Made by a program: the position numbers and the translations under genes
Origin: a virus
Reading direction: 5' to 3' (one strand)
Length of the DNA stretch: 35,860 nucleotides
Virus record (IMG/VR): IMGVR_UViG_3300003882_000001
Location: 1 to 35,860 of that record
The notes under the pieces: generated by a model
What the model was told of the DNA's origin: nothing
Databases searched by the model: none
Seen by the model: only the letters and a program-made list of their open reading frames with translations
Shown: in pieces, positions 20,908 through 29,317 of the stretch
How positions within the stretch are numbered: the first letter of the stretch is position 1
Layout of the letters: each line of letters begins with the position of its first letter

Positions 20908-21046
20908 AAGTATAGCCGTTGATTGGCCGTTTTTTCAGTGCCGAATTGAGGTGCGATAGAATCGTATCATTTTTGCGAACTAAATAGATAGTCAGTGCTA
21001 TCTGTCGTTTTTTTGCTAGTAGATAGCCTTTCATATTGCCTGCACA
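20908..21046. promoter_or_regulatory. Divergent late control region
   Basis: These 139 bases separate the minus-strand packaging unit from the plus-strand capsid/tail unit, so both late promoters should lie here. GATAGAATCGTATCATTTTT (from 20955) matches left-end site L2 at 18 of 21 positions. AGATAG/CTATCT (20986-20991, 20998-21003) is a small inverted repeat with a T run after it. The dyad-like GCCGTT...GGCCGTT at about 20917-20934 resembles the arms of the left-end hairpins. I see no convincing -7/-33 pair. Confidence 0.5.
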
Positions 21047-22147
21047 ATGACGCAGGGATACCAGATTCAAGCCAATTCAAGCAAAGCTACTATTCGTCTC
21101 ATCGGTGGGATCGGATGGTGGGAAAATGACAGTGAGGATTTCACTCGTCAGGTGGATGAATTGCTAGAGGCAGGAGTCAAAGATGTCGATTTATATATAA
21201 ACTCTTCTGGTGGAGATCTCTTTCATGGTAAGGAAATCCAAAACCAAGTCATTAGGTTTCCAGGGACGAAGACAGGTATAGCAGGTGCACTATGTGCTTC
21301 GGCAGCTTCAGACCTTCTCCAGATTTGCGATGATCGGCAGATGTACAAAAATGGGCAGCTCATGATCCACAACCCCGTCACAGGGGCATGGGGAGATCGT
21401 CGTGTCATCAAGTCTCGCTTGCAGATGCTCGACAATGAGCACGAGCTAGCGATAGATCGTTACACAGATGCCAATACTAAAGGCAAAACCCGAGATGAGA
21501 TAGCTGAATTGATGGATGTCGAAACGTGGATGACGGCTGAGCAAGCTCTAGAGATGGGGTTTATTGATCAAGTCATCGACAAAAAAGACAAGCAAGCTCC
21601 AGCGGTAGACAATAGCCTCCGAAAATTTAGAAATCCTCCTGTTGCTGTCTTGAATCTACTCTCACCCGCGGAAGAAACTCACTCAATAATGAAACAATCT
21701 CTAACAGAGGTGCTCGGGATGGCTCCCAGTGCCACAGACCTACAAGTACAGAACAAGGTTTCTGAACTGGTGCGCGAGAACACTCGACTCAAAGAGGAGC
21801 GTAATCAGCAGATCCAAAATGCTGCTCAAGAGAAAGCGAAGCTACTCGTAGACAATGCCATCACTGCTAAGCAAATCCCAGAGGCAGATCGTGAACTTTG
21901 GATGAAGGATGCAGTCGACAACTACGATCTAGTCCAGCGCACAATCAATCGCATTCCTAAGCCTGTGCAGCTCAGTAAATCGCAGGGATCTACAGGTCCC
22001 GACGCAGCAATGTCAGGAATGAAGGGTAAGAAGTTCTCAGAAATTCAGAAGGAAGATCCTGAAACACTGGTGAAGCTTCGTAATGAAAATCCAGAACAAT
22101 ACAAAGCCTTATTCCAGGCTGAATTTGGCGTCGAACCAAGCCTCTAG
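21047..22147 (+). CDS. Head maturation protease (ClpP-like) fused to scaffold
   Basis: The protein has 366 residues. Residues 14-180 are a ClpP-fold (S14) prohead protease: the oxyanion strand YINSSGGDLFHGKEI, nucleophile S85 in ALCASAASDLL, H108 in LMIHNP, and E159 at the third-residue position (MDVETWMTAEQA). The rest, about 215-366, is a charged coiled region (NKVSELVRENTRLKEERNQQ) with a Pro/Gly hinge and a C-terminal helical hook, as expected of the internal scaffold (Mu gpI/gpZ fusion logic). It would cleave itself and scaffold during head maturation. First gene of the plus-strand late unit. Confidence 0.87.
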   Translation: MTQGYQIQANSSKATIRLIGGIGWWENDSEDFTRQVDELLEAGVKDVDLYINSSGGDLFHGKEIQNQVIRFPGTKTGIAGALCASAASDLLQICDDRQMYKNGQLMIHNPVTGAWGDRRVIKSRLQMLDNEHELAIDRYTDANTKGKTRDEIAELMDVETWMTAEQALEMGFIDQVIDKKDKQAPAVDNSLRKFRNPPVAVLNLLSPAEETHSIMKQSLTEVLGMAPSATDLQVQNKVSELVRENTRLKEERNQQIQNAAQEKAKLLVDNAITAKQIPEADRELWMKDAVDNYDLVQRTINRIPKPVQLSKSQGSTGPDAAMSGMKGKKFSEIQKEDPETLVKLRNENPEQYKALFQAEFGVEPSL

Positions 22148-22212
22148 TCCGAGACAATAGAATAGAATCACCTCCCCACCGATTCAACATTCATTCATCA
22201 AATTAAGGCATA

Positions 22213-23094
22213 ATGCCACAGGTATATACAGAGCTATTTACGGGTCAGATGATAGAGAAGCTACGCTTCGTCGGTCGCTGGCCTGGACTCTTGCAAAATG
22301 CAAATGAGTTCGTGGGGAACAAGGTGATTCACATCGCTGACATCGGAGATGATCCCGCAGTATTGATTAATGCGACAGGAGGATTCACAGCAGTCGCTTT
22401 GGATGATGACGAGCTGACCTACTCGCTTGTCAAGTTTGATACTGTGAGTACGAAGATTACGGATGACGAGCTATATGCAATTGCATATGACAAGGTAGGA
22501 TCTGTCGTCAACCGTCACCGACGGGCTATGGAGCAGCAGATGCGTAAGTACGGCTTGCACAATCTTGCTCCGAACTCCAATGTAGCCGCAACTCCAGTGT
22601 TGCGCACTACAGGTGCAGATGATGGTACAGGCCGTAAGCGCCTTACTGTATCTGATGTAGTCGCCCTCAAGAAAGAGTTTGATGACCGTGAAGTCCCTGA
22701 AGAAGGACGTGTACTCGTTCTGAATAATGAGCACATTTCTGACTTACTTTTGATCAATGAGAGTTTTGAGCGTCAGTACATGAATATCCGCGAGGGTAGG
22801 GTACTACAACTACACGGCTTCATGATCTATCAAGACGTGTATGCTCCACGCTACAACCGTACGACTTTAGCAAAAGTAGCCTTTGGAGCTGCCGCAGCAG
22901 GTACAGACGGCTCAGCGTCTACAGCATTCTGGGCACCTGACTGCCTACGAGCAGTAGACTCGATCAAGTTCTACTACTTGCCCGAGACCCTCAATCCAGA
23001 AGGCCGCGAGCAGATCGCAGGTTTCCGAGGCTACCACCTAATCGCGCCTTACAAGCGTCGCTCACAAGCAGCGATCGTATCAGACGCAGCATAG
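22213..23094 (+). CDS. Major capsid protein
   Basis: A 293-residue HK97-fold-type capsid protein like Mu gpT. It begins with the N-arm (VYTELFTGQMIEKLRFVGRW), has the E-loop/A-domain segments VIHIADIGDDPAVLINATGG and KVGSVVNRHRRAMEQQMRKY, and the C-terminal region with APDCLRAVDSIKFYYLPETL and FRGYHLIAPYKRR. Position directly after the protease-scaffold gene supports the call. It is likely the most abundant late product; a strong hairpin follows. A 65-base gap in front has no recognisable feature. Confidence 0.85.
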   Translation: MPQVYTELFTGQMIEKLRFVGRWPGLLQNANEFVGNKVIHIADIGDDPAVLINATGGFTAVALDDDELTYSLVKFDTVSTKITDDELYAIAYDKVGSVVNRHRRAMEQQMRKYGLHNLAPNSNVAATPVLRTTGADDGTGRKRLTVSDVVALKKEFDDREVPEEGRVLVLNNEHISDLLLINESFERQYMNIREGRVLQLHGFMIYQDVYAPRYNRTTLAKVAFGAAAAGTDGSASTAFWAPDCLRAVDSIKFYYLPETLNPEGREQIAGFRGYHLIAPYKRRSQAAIVSDAA

Positions 23095-23103
23095 AAAAAC
23101 TAG

Positions 23104-23140
23104 GAGCTTGCACTTAAGCAGTGCAAAGGTGCAGGCTCTC
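23104..23140 (+). terminator. Hairpin after capsid gene
   Basis: GAGCTTGCAC (23104-23113) pairs with GTGCAGGCTC (23129-23138) with one T-G wobble, and TTGCAC/GTGCAA can form an alternative inner stem. The stem is followed by TCTTTATT. It could partly terminate or stabilise capsid mRNA, raising capsid output over the tail genes. Confidence 0.6.
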
Positions 23141-23167
23141 TTTATTCACTACTAAAGACTTTCGATC

Positions 23168-23482
23168 ATGTCTACAATTTCTCTCGATAAGTTGGCAGGA
23201 TTGGCTCAGACTCATTTTGATGAGAATGAAGAGCTGACAGAGGTATATGCTACGCAGGATGGCAATATCTTTTATCCCAATAAGCTCAATCTTGCGAAGC
23301 AGCACGCACGCGTCTCAAGCCAGAAGCTTCATAAAATCACACGCCCACAGGTGAATGTGAATGTGGATGATGAGGAAGCCCAAGAAGAAGAGACACCGCC
23401 TACGCCGCCAGCTCGTAAGACACGAAAGAAAAAGTCTACACCACAAGTAGAGACACTTGATCCAGAACGACGCGGGGAGTAG
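23168..23482 (+). CDS. Unknown small head-region protein
   Basis: The protein has 104 residues. A short folded N-terminus (ISLDKLAGLAQTHFDENEEL, then EVYATQDGNIFYP) is followed by an acidic Pro-rich and then Lys-rich linker tail (EEETPPTPPARKTRKKKSTP). Its position between capsid and sheath genes suggests a head-decoration, head-completion or capsid-associated role, but no family is recognised. Stop and next start are 42 bases apart. Confidence 0.55.
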   Translation: MSTISLDKLAGLAQTHFDENEELTEVYATQDGNIFYPNKLNLAKQHARVSSQKLHKITRPQVNVNVDDEEAQEEETPPTPPARKTRKKKSTPQVETLDPERRGE

Positions 23483-23524
23483 GCACCCACTGTATACATC
23501 ATTCATCGATAAAAATACACCGCA

Positions 23525-24814
23525 ATGGCTAGTGAATTTACAGGGCCAGTATTAACAAAACAGCGCGGCGGTCTCACCCGTCGCAATCCATCGACCGATA
23601 ACGTCTTTGGGTTGATCATGGGCGGCGTGACGACCACAGAATACGCCACGCTTGGGGAGGTGGTGGCGTTGACATCGGCATCTGATGCTGATACCTATGG
23701 TTGGAATGCCGCCTATGATGCTAACAATAGCGTCCTTGTTCGCCATCATATTGACAGGTTCTTCTTTTACAATCCAGATGGCCAGCTCTATGTGATGATC
23801 GTCGCCCAAGGGACGACACTAGCAGCTATGTGTGACAAGAACAACCAAAACCTCCTCAAACTATTCACTCAAGAGAGCATCTTCGGCAAGGTGCAGCACG
23901 CAGGAGTCGTGCTCAATCCTGCCAGTGGATACACCCCTACATACACAAACGGATATGAGGATGACGTGCTAGCAGCTATCCCCAAAGCGCAGGAGCTGAT
24001 CCAGGCACTCGCTTCAGATCATCAGCTATACAAGAGTGGCATCGTCATAGAGGGAAGGATGGAGGCAAACGCGACGATCGCGACACTTCAGGATTTCTCA
24101 ACATATGCTTCTGAAGGCGCGACCATTTTCTCAGGAGCAGAGCCAGCCGTACAGGGTGCAGATACCTTATATGCAAACTATGCTTGCGTGGGTAGCTTCT
24201 TAGGTATGCTAGGCGTCCGCAAAGTCTCAGAGTCTGTAGGCTCTACTGCCTTGCAAAATGTCCCAGTCTCCAAGCAGTCAGCTAGAGAAACATATCCTTT
24301 GACGGATCTGGCAAATGAATACTGGCTGAGTGGCGCGCTATCATCAGGCAAGCTCTACAGTGAGCTGACAGAGGCCGAGAAAAGCAGCATAGGCACCAAG
24401 CGGATATGCTACGCAGGGAAGTATAGCGGATTGGATGGCTACTTCATTAGCGACAGTCATACCTGTACGACCTTTGCAGACGACTACGCATATGTAGAGG
24501 ATAACCGCATCTGGGCAAAAGCTGCGACACTTGTGCGCACGGCATTGCTACCGATCATGAAAGGAGAGGTAGAAACTGACTTAGATACGGGTTTCATTAC
24601 GGCCTCTCAGATCGCGTATTACCAGTCACGCGCTCAGCGCGCACTCATAGACATGGTTAACAATCGAGAGATTGCAGGACCTCCTACGATCATCATCGAT
24701 CCTGCACAGGATGTCGCTAGTACGTCCAGTGTGAATATGAGCCTTTCGTATGTGCGAAATGGGATTTTAAGAAAATTAAACGGCTCCATCGCTGCGACAT
24801 CTGCGGCATCATAG
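23525..24814 (+). CDS. Contractile tail sheath protein (DUF2586-like)
   Basis: A 429-residue protein with the DUF2586/sheath pattern seen in Bacteroidota Mu-like phages: N-terminal NVFGLIMGGVTTTEYATLGE, central mixed alpha/beta regions, and the conserved end DDYAYVEDNRIWAKAATLVR followed by a TALLP helix and a C-terminal strand (VNMSLSYVRNGILRKLNGSI) that donates to neighbouring subunits. A sheath means a contractile (myovirus) tail. The tube gene follows after nine bases. Confidence 0.8.
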   Translation: MASEFTGPVLTKQRGGLTRRNPSTDNVFGLIMGGVTTTEYATLGEVVALTSASDADTYGWNAAYDANNSVLVRHHIDRFFFYNPDGQLYVMIVAQGTTLAAMCDKNNQNLLKLFTQESIFGKVQHAGVVLNPASGYTPTYTNGYEDDVLAAIPKAQELIQALASDHQLYKSGIVIEGRMEANATIATLQDFSTYASEGATIFSGAEPAVQGADTLYANYACVGSFLGMLGVRKVSESVGSTALQNVPVSKQSARETYPLTDLANEYWLSGALSSGKLYSELTEAEKSSIGTKRICYAGKYSGLDGYFISDSHTCTTFADDYAYVEDNRIWAKAATLVRTALLPIMKGEVETDLDTGFITASQIAYYQSRAQRALIDMVNNREIAGPPTIIIDPAQDVASTSSVNMSLSYVRNGILRKLNGSIAATSAAS

Positions 24815-24823
24815 TAAAACGCA

Positions 24824-25252
24824 ATGGCAAGACAAGTATTAAAGAACCGATTCGGAGTCATGCAAGGCTGGAATAGCCTTACAGTGAATTTGTTTGGTAG
24901 GGAGCTAGAAGGGATCACAGAGCTTCAGTACTCTGACAATGTAGAGATAAATTCCTCTATGGGTAGAGGTCAGTATGCCCAAGGTACGGAGATTGGTAAT
25001 TATGAAGCTGAGTGTAGCATGAATGTCAAACTGGAGGAATGGCAAGCCATGTCATCACAGTTGCCTCCAAACACTCGAATACATGAAGCCCTTACCGATG
25101 TACCTGTGACATATGAGGCAAACGGACAGATCTACACTGATATGATTCGCAACTTTAGAATCACTGGTACAGCTCGTACCATCGCACAAGGCGACGGCAG
25201 TATAGACGTAGAGCTATCATGCTTCTGCACACACATCGACTACAACGTGTAA
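24824..25252 (+). CDS. Tail tube protein
   Basis: A 142-residue beta-rich protein: LTVNLFGRELEGITELQYSD at the N-terminus and TDMIRNFRITGTARTIAQGD near the end, consistent with the tube-protein fold. Position directly behind the sheath is the conserved order for Mu-like phages (sheath, tube, chaperone, tape measure). Family signatures are weak, so the call relies on size, beta content and synteny. Confidence 0.8.
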   Translation: MARQVLKNRFGVMQGWNSLTVNLFGRELEGITELQYSDNVEINSSMGRGQYAQGTEIGNYEAECSMNVKLEEWQAMSSQLPPNTRIHEALTDVPVTYEANGQIYTDMIRNFRITGTARTIAQGDGSIDVELSCFCTHIDYNV

Positions 25253-25272
25253 TCATATAATCATTCTCCCCA

Positions 25273-25602
25273 ATGAAGTTTAACAAGAAGCCATCGGAAT
25301 TGTCTCAAGAAGAGATCGCGGCCTGGCAAGACAAAGACAAGTACCGTCGCAAAATCAACTCGGCAACTTTCGAGGATTTTGAAGGTAATGAAGTGACTTA
25401 CTTCTTCGTACTACCTAATCGCCGTCAATCCGCTGCGATTGCAGAGAAAAAAGGTATCCTTTCACAAAATGAGCTCTTGGTAAACACCTGTGTATTAGCG
25501 GGCCCTATGGACAAGCTAGAGTACGATGATGATCTACTCGCAGAGCTTTTTGAGGCTATGGACGAAGTACAGGCATCGAAAAAAAAGCGAAGGATCAAGT
25601 AG
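25273..25602 (+). CDS. Tail assembly chaperone, short form
   Basis: The zero-frame product is a 109-residue protein (FNKKPSELSQEEIAAWQDKD at the start; FFVLPNRRQSAAIAEKKGIL in the middle) ending in KKKRRIK. It lies between tube and tape measure, the position of lambda gpG and Mu gp41-type chaperones. The eight adenines at 25579-25586 near its end contain a canonical slippery heptamer, so a longer frameshifted protein is also made (see the next entry). The short form is expected to be the major product and to coat the tape measure during tail assembly. Confidence 0.85.
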   Translation: MKFNKKPSELSQEEIAAWQDKDKYRRKINSATFEDFEGNEVTYFFVLPNRRQSAAIAEKKGILSQNELLVNTCVLAGPMDKLEYDDDLLAELFEAMDEVQASKKKRRIK

Positions 25603-25850
25603 TCGAATCCTTACAACTTGTCCGATGGGCAGGTCAAGAGTACATAGAACTAGAAGGCCCTGAGCGTGCTATACAGAAGCGTGACGCAATAATCAGGTTT
25701 AATTACGGAATAGACCCCGAGAGCCTCAGCGATGAGGAGCACGAAAAGCTTTACCAAGAGTTTCTTTTCAATAGATACCTAGAGAGAGATCTTTTACTAG
25801 GGGCTTTGCGACAAGTAATAAGCGAAGCCTTTTCGAAGCAAAGCAAATGA
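25273..25850 (+). CDS. Tail assembly chaperone, -1 frameshift long form
   Basis: At A AAA AAG (25581-25587), in the correct register with the zero frame, a -1 slip joins the first 105 residues to 87 more codons that stay open up to a TGA at 25848-25850: residues AKDQVVESLQLVRWAGQEYI, then ELEGPERAIQKRDAIIRFN, ending EAFSKQSK. The extension has no start codon of its own, and the tape-measure ATG overlaps its stop (ATGA). This is the arrangement of lambda G/G-T and of most long-tailed phages; the 192-residue fusion would link chaperone to tape measure. Ribosomal slippage is inferred from this pattern. Confidence 0.9.
25579..25587 (+). promoter_or_regulatory. Programmed -1 frameshift slippery site
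   Basis: Eight A followed by G place AAA AAA AAG in the zero frame, so the heptamer A AAA AAG (25581-25587) can re-pair after a one-base backward slip. The downstream bases GCGAAGGATC show no clear stimulatory hairpin by eye, and no Shine-Dalgarno stimulator is obvious. Confidence 0.85.
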
Positions 25851-27499
25851 GCAATCGCGTAGCCACATTCGTCATGAAGCTCGTAGATCGAGTTTCTGCC
25901 CCTGCGAAGATTATCGCAAGGGGTGGCGCGAGTGTAGCTGCTAGTTTCAACAAAGCCAGTGCGAGTATCACGCGAAGTGCTGGAGCAGCGCAAAAAGCAA
26001 AGCCCAGCTTTCAGGGCCTTGGCTCGGTCATGCGCAACGCATTCGCAGGACTAGCCATAGGAGCCGCTATCACAGGGATCACCAAGCTACAGGCTCAGGT
26101 CGACGGACTCGACCGAGCGATTGAGTTTGCTTCAGGCAAGGATGCCGCAGCCAATCTCTCGACCTTAAACGGCACAATCAACCGTCTTGGATTGAATGCA
26201 ATCGCAACGAAAGAGGGGTATACTACCCTACTGGGGTCGTTCAAAGACACAGCCTTACAGGGTAAGCCTGCACGCGATGTATTCGTAGGCGTATCCTCTG
26301 CTGTCTCGGCACTGAACCTTTCAGGAGAGCAAGCAAAAGGTACGTATCTCGCCCTCGGACAGATCATGTCTAAAGGCAAGGTGCAGGCTGAGGAACTTAG
26401 GGGACAGTTGGGTGAAAGAATACCTGGCGCGTTCCAGATCGCTGCTCGCGCTATGGGCATGACTACCCAGGAGCTCGATAAGCAGCTATCTACAGGCAAA
26501 GTCCTTGCAGAAGACTTCCTGCCAAAGTTTGCCGCCGAGCTGCAAAATACATTCGGACCTGCTGCTCAAGCCAATGCCCAGAGTCTGCAAGCTAGACTCA
26601 ACCGCATGGGCAATGCATTCCTAGAGCTAAAGCTGAAGGCATTTAATGTGCTTGAGCCATTTATAAATGAAGGGATCAGGCTAGGTACAATCTTCTTACA
26701 GATGCTTATTCCTGCGCTAAACACAGCTAAGCGAATTTTTGGCTCACTGGGCGCTTTTGTACGGAAGTACTCAGTCGCAATAGGTGCGGTAGTCGCTGTG
26801 CTCGGTGCCTATATATTGGTGACAAGGACGATCGTAGTAGTAACAAGGGCATGGGCAGCGGTACAGGCTGTGCTTACAGCCCTATTTGCAGCATCGGGTA
26901 TTCCCTTACTAATAGGCTTGGTCGCAGCACTAGCAGCAGGTGTCGTTTATGCTTACACACAAGTAGACAGTTTCCGAGGGACACTTTGGGGATTATGGGC
27001 AGCAGCTAAGCAGGTCTTTGGCAATATCGGAGGTTATGCCAAGGCTTTAGGTAGAATATTGTTGGGACTGACTACTATGAATGTGGCATCGGTCCGCAAA
27101 GGGATCGAGGACTTCAAGAATGTAGGGAAGAACTTCGGTAAAGCCTTTACAAAAGGCTATGAGGAAGGGGTGAAGAATAAGCCTAAGATGCCTGCTTTTT
27201 TGAAGCAGTTCATGGAGGGTAGTCCTGTTGTAGGCGTAGGTGCTGCACCTATACCTTCTCTTAGCGGAGGACTGCCTACTACGCCTACAACAGGAGGAAC
27301 GTCTGATGCGATCACATCCTCACCTACTAACGTATCTGGTGGCTCAGGTCGCATCGTGAATACCTCCATAGATAAGATCGAGGTAAATGTAGCAGTAGCA
27401 GATAGCTCAGGATTGAGCTTGAATGATATAGCTGACGAAGTCGCACGCGTCATCGTCGGATCGGTAAGGGACTCTGAACTCGCGTTGTCATATGGCTGA
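25847..27499 (+). CDS. Tape measure protein
   Basis: The protein has 550 residues. The N-terminal helical part leads into a tape-measure domain (about 80-250: LNAIATKEGYTTLLGSFKDT, then KGKVQAEELRGQLGERIPGA, then GKVLAEDFLPKFAAEL). Two strongly hydrophobic regions at about 310-335 and 345-370 (AIGAVVAVLGAYILVTRTIV) are the membrane-active segments, and a Gly/Pro/Thr-rich C-terminus follows. Length predicts a short tail; using the usual 1.5 angstrom per residue rule, roughly 80 nm. It overlaps both the chaperone long form and the next gene. Confidence 0.88.
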   Translation: MSNRVATFVMKLVDRVSAPAKIIARGGASVAASFNKASASITRSAGAAQKAKPSFQGLGSVMRNAFAGLAIGAAITGITKLQAQVDGLDRAIEFASGKDAAANLSTLNGTINRLGLNAIATKEGYTTLLGSFKDTALQGKPARDVFVGVSSAVSALNLSGEQAKGTYLALGQIMSKGKVQAEELRGQLGERIPGAFQIAARAMGMTTQELDKQLSTGKVLAEDFLPKFAAELQNTFGPAAQANAQSLQARLNRMGNAFLELKLKAFNVLEPFINEGIRLGTIFLQMLIPALNTAKRIFGSLGAFVRKYSVAIGAVVAVLGAYILVTRTIVVVTRAWAAVQAVLTALFAASGIPLLIGLVAALAAGVVYAYTQVDSFRGTLWGLWAAAKQVFGNIGGYAKALGRILLGLTTMNVASVRKGIEDFKNVGKNFGKAFTKGYEEGVKNKPKMPAFLKQFMEGSPVVGVGAAPIPSLSGGLPTTPTTGGTSDAITSSPTNVSGGSGRIVNTSIDKIEVNVAVADSSGLSLNDIADEVARVIVGSVRDSELALSYG

Positions 27500-28121
27500 T
27501 ATTGTCTTTGACATAGCGTCAGCTTTCGTGAGTGAGTTCCCTACGGAGCTTAGAAATGGATTTGGTGCGCTGCCAGGAGCGACACAGTTGCTCACGCGTG
27601 AGCAGCAGCAGTTTCCTGGTCTGCAAGCGATACAGGCACGTGATGTTGAAGAGTATAATGCACTAGGGCTCCCGATTTTTGATCTAGTTACATTCAGAGG
27701 AGGGATCTATGACACGATTGAGAACGGCCAGGTAGTGCCGATAGAGATTCCAGATAGAGAGTTGCCTTTGACTTCGATGATCTCATGTAGTCGTAGCAAG
27801 CAGATCACTAAGAGTACTCCATCTGGTGCGACTGGATCAGTAAAGGAGCTGTGGGCTTTTCAGGACTGGAAAGTCCAGATTCGAGGCTTGATCATGGGAG
27901 ACGATCCCTTGAGCTTTCCTGAGCAGGAAGTAAGGCAGATCAAGCAGCTAGAAACAATCGCTGATAGTATAGAAGTCAGCTCTGAGCTGTTCTACATACT
28001 CGGCATCAAGAGACTTGTGATCACTCAGGCGCGTTTTGCGACTAAGCAGGGATCACCCTATGTACTACCATTTTTTTTGAGTTGTGAATCAGATGAACCT
28101 ATCGAATTGCAGGATTTATAA
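27492..28121 (+). CDS. DUF6046-like tail/baseplate protein
   Basis: The protein has 209 residues. The region LPLTSMISCSRSKQITKSTP followed by GSVKELWAFQDWKVQIRGLI and a C-terminal KRLVITQARFATKQGSPYVL agrees with the DUF6046 family seen behind the tape measure in Bacteroidota Mu-like phages. It probably joins the tube to the baseplate hub. The eight-base overlap with the tape measure and one-base overlap with the next start indicate coupled translation. Assignment is from memory of the pattern. Confidence 0.6.
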   Translation: MADIVFDIASAFVSEFPTELRNGFGALPGATQLLTREQQQFPGLQAIQARDVEEYNALGLPIFDLVTFRGGIYDTIENGQVVPIEIPDRELPLTSMISCSRSKQITKSTPSGATGSVKELWAFQDWKVQIRGLIMGDDPLSFPEQEVRQIKQLETIADSIEVSSELFYILGIKRLVITQARFATKQGSPYVLPFFLSCESDEPIELQDL

Positions 28122-28324
28122 TGAAAGATCTACAGGGCATTTTCCACGGGAGCTATATGCTTCTAGTAAGTTCTCTCGCGAATATTTTGACTGAATGGCT
28201 AGGTATTGTCACCGCCATCATCGGTATCATATCGGGCATCTTGATCGCACGATACTATTACTTCAAAGGCAAAAATGAACGCCTCACCTACAACGAAAAT
28301 AAGGATGAGGCAGAAACTGAATAA
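28121..28324 (+). CDS. Small single-pass membrane protein, holin candidate
   Basis: A 67-residue protein with one hydrophobic segment at about 27-47 (LGIVTAIIGIISGILIARYY) and a charged, mostly acidic tail. An upstream amphipathic segment (GSYMLLVSSLANILTEW) might form a second span. The topology fits a class II/III holin, but location among baseplate genes is unusual for one. No family recognised. Confidence 0.5.
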   Translation: MKDLQGIFHGSYMLLVSSLANILTEWLGIVTAIIGIISGILIARYYYFKGKNERLTYNENKDEAETE

Positions 28325-28327
28325 TCA

Positions 28328-29317
28328 ATGAAGCTTATCAAACTTATCGCAATGCTGATCCTCACATGTACGCTCACGCTCCCGAGCACGGCGCGGCACG
28401 GTGAGATCGTCCTTCAGAAAGTGAACCAAGTAGAGATCGAATCAAGCTGGCAGTCCCTCACAGATACCGCCACCGTTTCTATTCCCTCACGCTACACCTT
28501 CCAAGAAGAAGAGATCAACATCAAGGACTATCTCAAAGTAGGAGATCCTATTCAGATTGACCTCGGATATGGAGCAGAAAACACCACTCGATTCACAGGC
28601 TACATCACCCGCATCAAGCCAGGCCCACTGGTCACGTTAGAGTGTCAAGATGAGATGTATAGCCTAAAGAAAAAGAGAGTCAACGTCAGCTATCAGTCTA
28701 CCACGCTACCACAACTCCTGCAAGAGCTCGCCAGCGGCTACAATATTGACGCAGCAAATGTAGATCTAGGAGCATTTAGAGCATCAAATGCTACTGTCGC
28801 TCAAGTATTGAAAAAAATTAGAGAGAAATGGGGGCAAGTGGCATACTATCAAAACAGTACACTCTATGTCGGCAAGGTCTACAGTAGAGGCATTAATCAG
28901 GCCGTCATTCCGAGGTTTGACCTTGATCAAAATGTAATTAAGCATCGACTTGAATACTTAACCGAAGCTGATCGACCGATTAAGGTAAAAGCAATCTCTA
29001 ATCTCAGTACTGGCAAAAAGCTCACCGTAGAGCTGGGCGATCCAGACGGAGACTTACGCACATTGAACTTTTTCAATATTAAGTCCCAAACAGACCTTCA
29101 AGCCCTAGCAGAAGCAGAGTTTAGTAAGCTACAGCGTCCAGGGTTTCAAGGTAGTATGACCGTCTACGGTGTGCCTCTAATCGAGCATAGCCATGTAGTC
29201 GACATCACAAGTAGTACTTATCCCGAGAGATCAGGTAGATACTACATCGATACAGTCAATACATCATTTAGTAAATCAGGATTTAGACAGCGTCTACAGG
29301 TAGGCGCACAAGCATAG
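28328..29317 (+). CDS. Baseplate hub protein (gpD-like, late control D)
   Basis: The 329-residue protein follows the gpD/gp44 hub pattern: a first beta domain with VNQVEIESSWQSLTDTATVS and IQIDLGYGAENTTRFTGYIT, an alpha/beta insertion (TLPQLLQELASGYNIDAANV), then a second barrel (KAISNLSTGKKLTVELGDPD) and a C-terminal region (YYIDTVNTSFSKSGFRQRLQ). The first 22 residues (MKLIKLIAMLILTCTLTLPS) mimic a signal peptide, which would be unexpected for a cytoplasm-assembled hub; more likely this is the first beta strand, with Met 9 as an alternative start. Next gene begins on the base after its stop. Confidence 0.75.
   Translation: MKLIKLIAMLILTCTLTLPSTARHGEIVLQKVNQVEIESSWQSLTDTATVSIPSRYTFQEEEINIKDYLKVGDPIQIDLGYGAENTTRFTGYITRIKPGPLVTLECQDEMYSLKKKRVNVSYQSTTLPQLLQELASGYNIDAANVDLGAFRASNATVAQVLKKIREKWGQVAYYQNSTLYVGKVYSRGINQAVIPRFDLDQNVIKHRLEYLTEADRPIKVKAISNLSTGKKLTVELGDPDGDLRTLNFFNIKSQTDLQALAEAEFSKLQRPGFQGSMTVYGVPLIEHSHVVDITSSTYPERSGRYYIDTVNTSFSKSGFRQRLQVGAQA

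Noticed and set aside
28328-28400. Signal peptide on the baseplate hub
   Set aside because: Hydrophobic start looks Sec-like, but the hub assembles in the cytoplasm; a beta-strand reading or a later Met start explains it.
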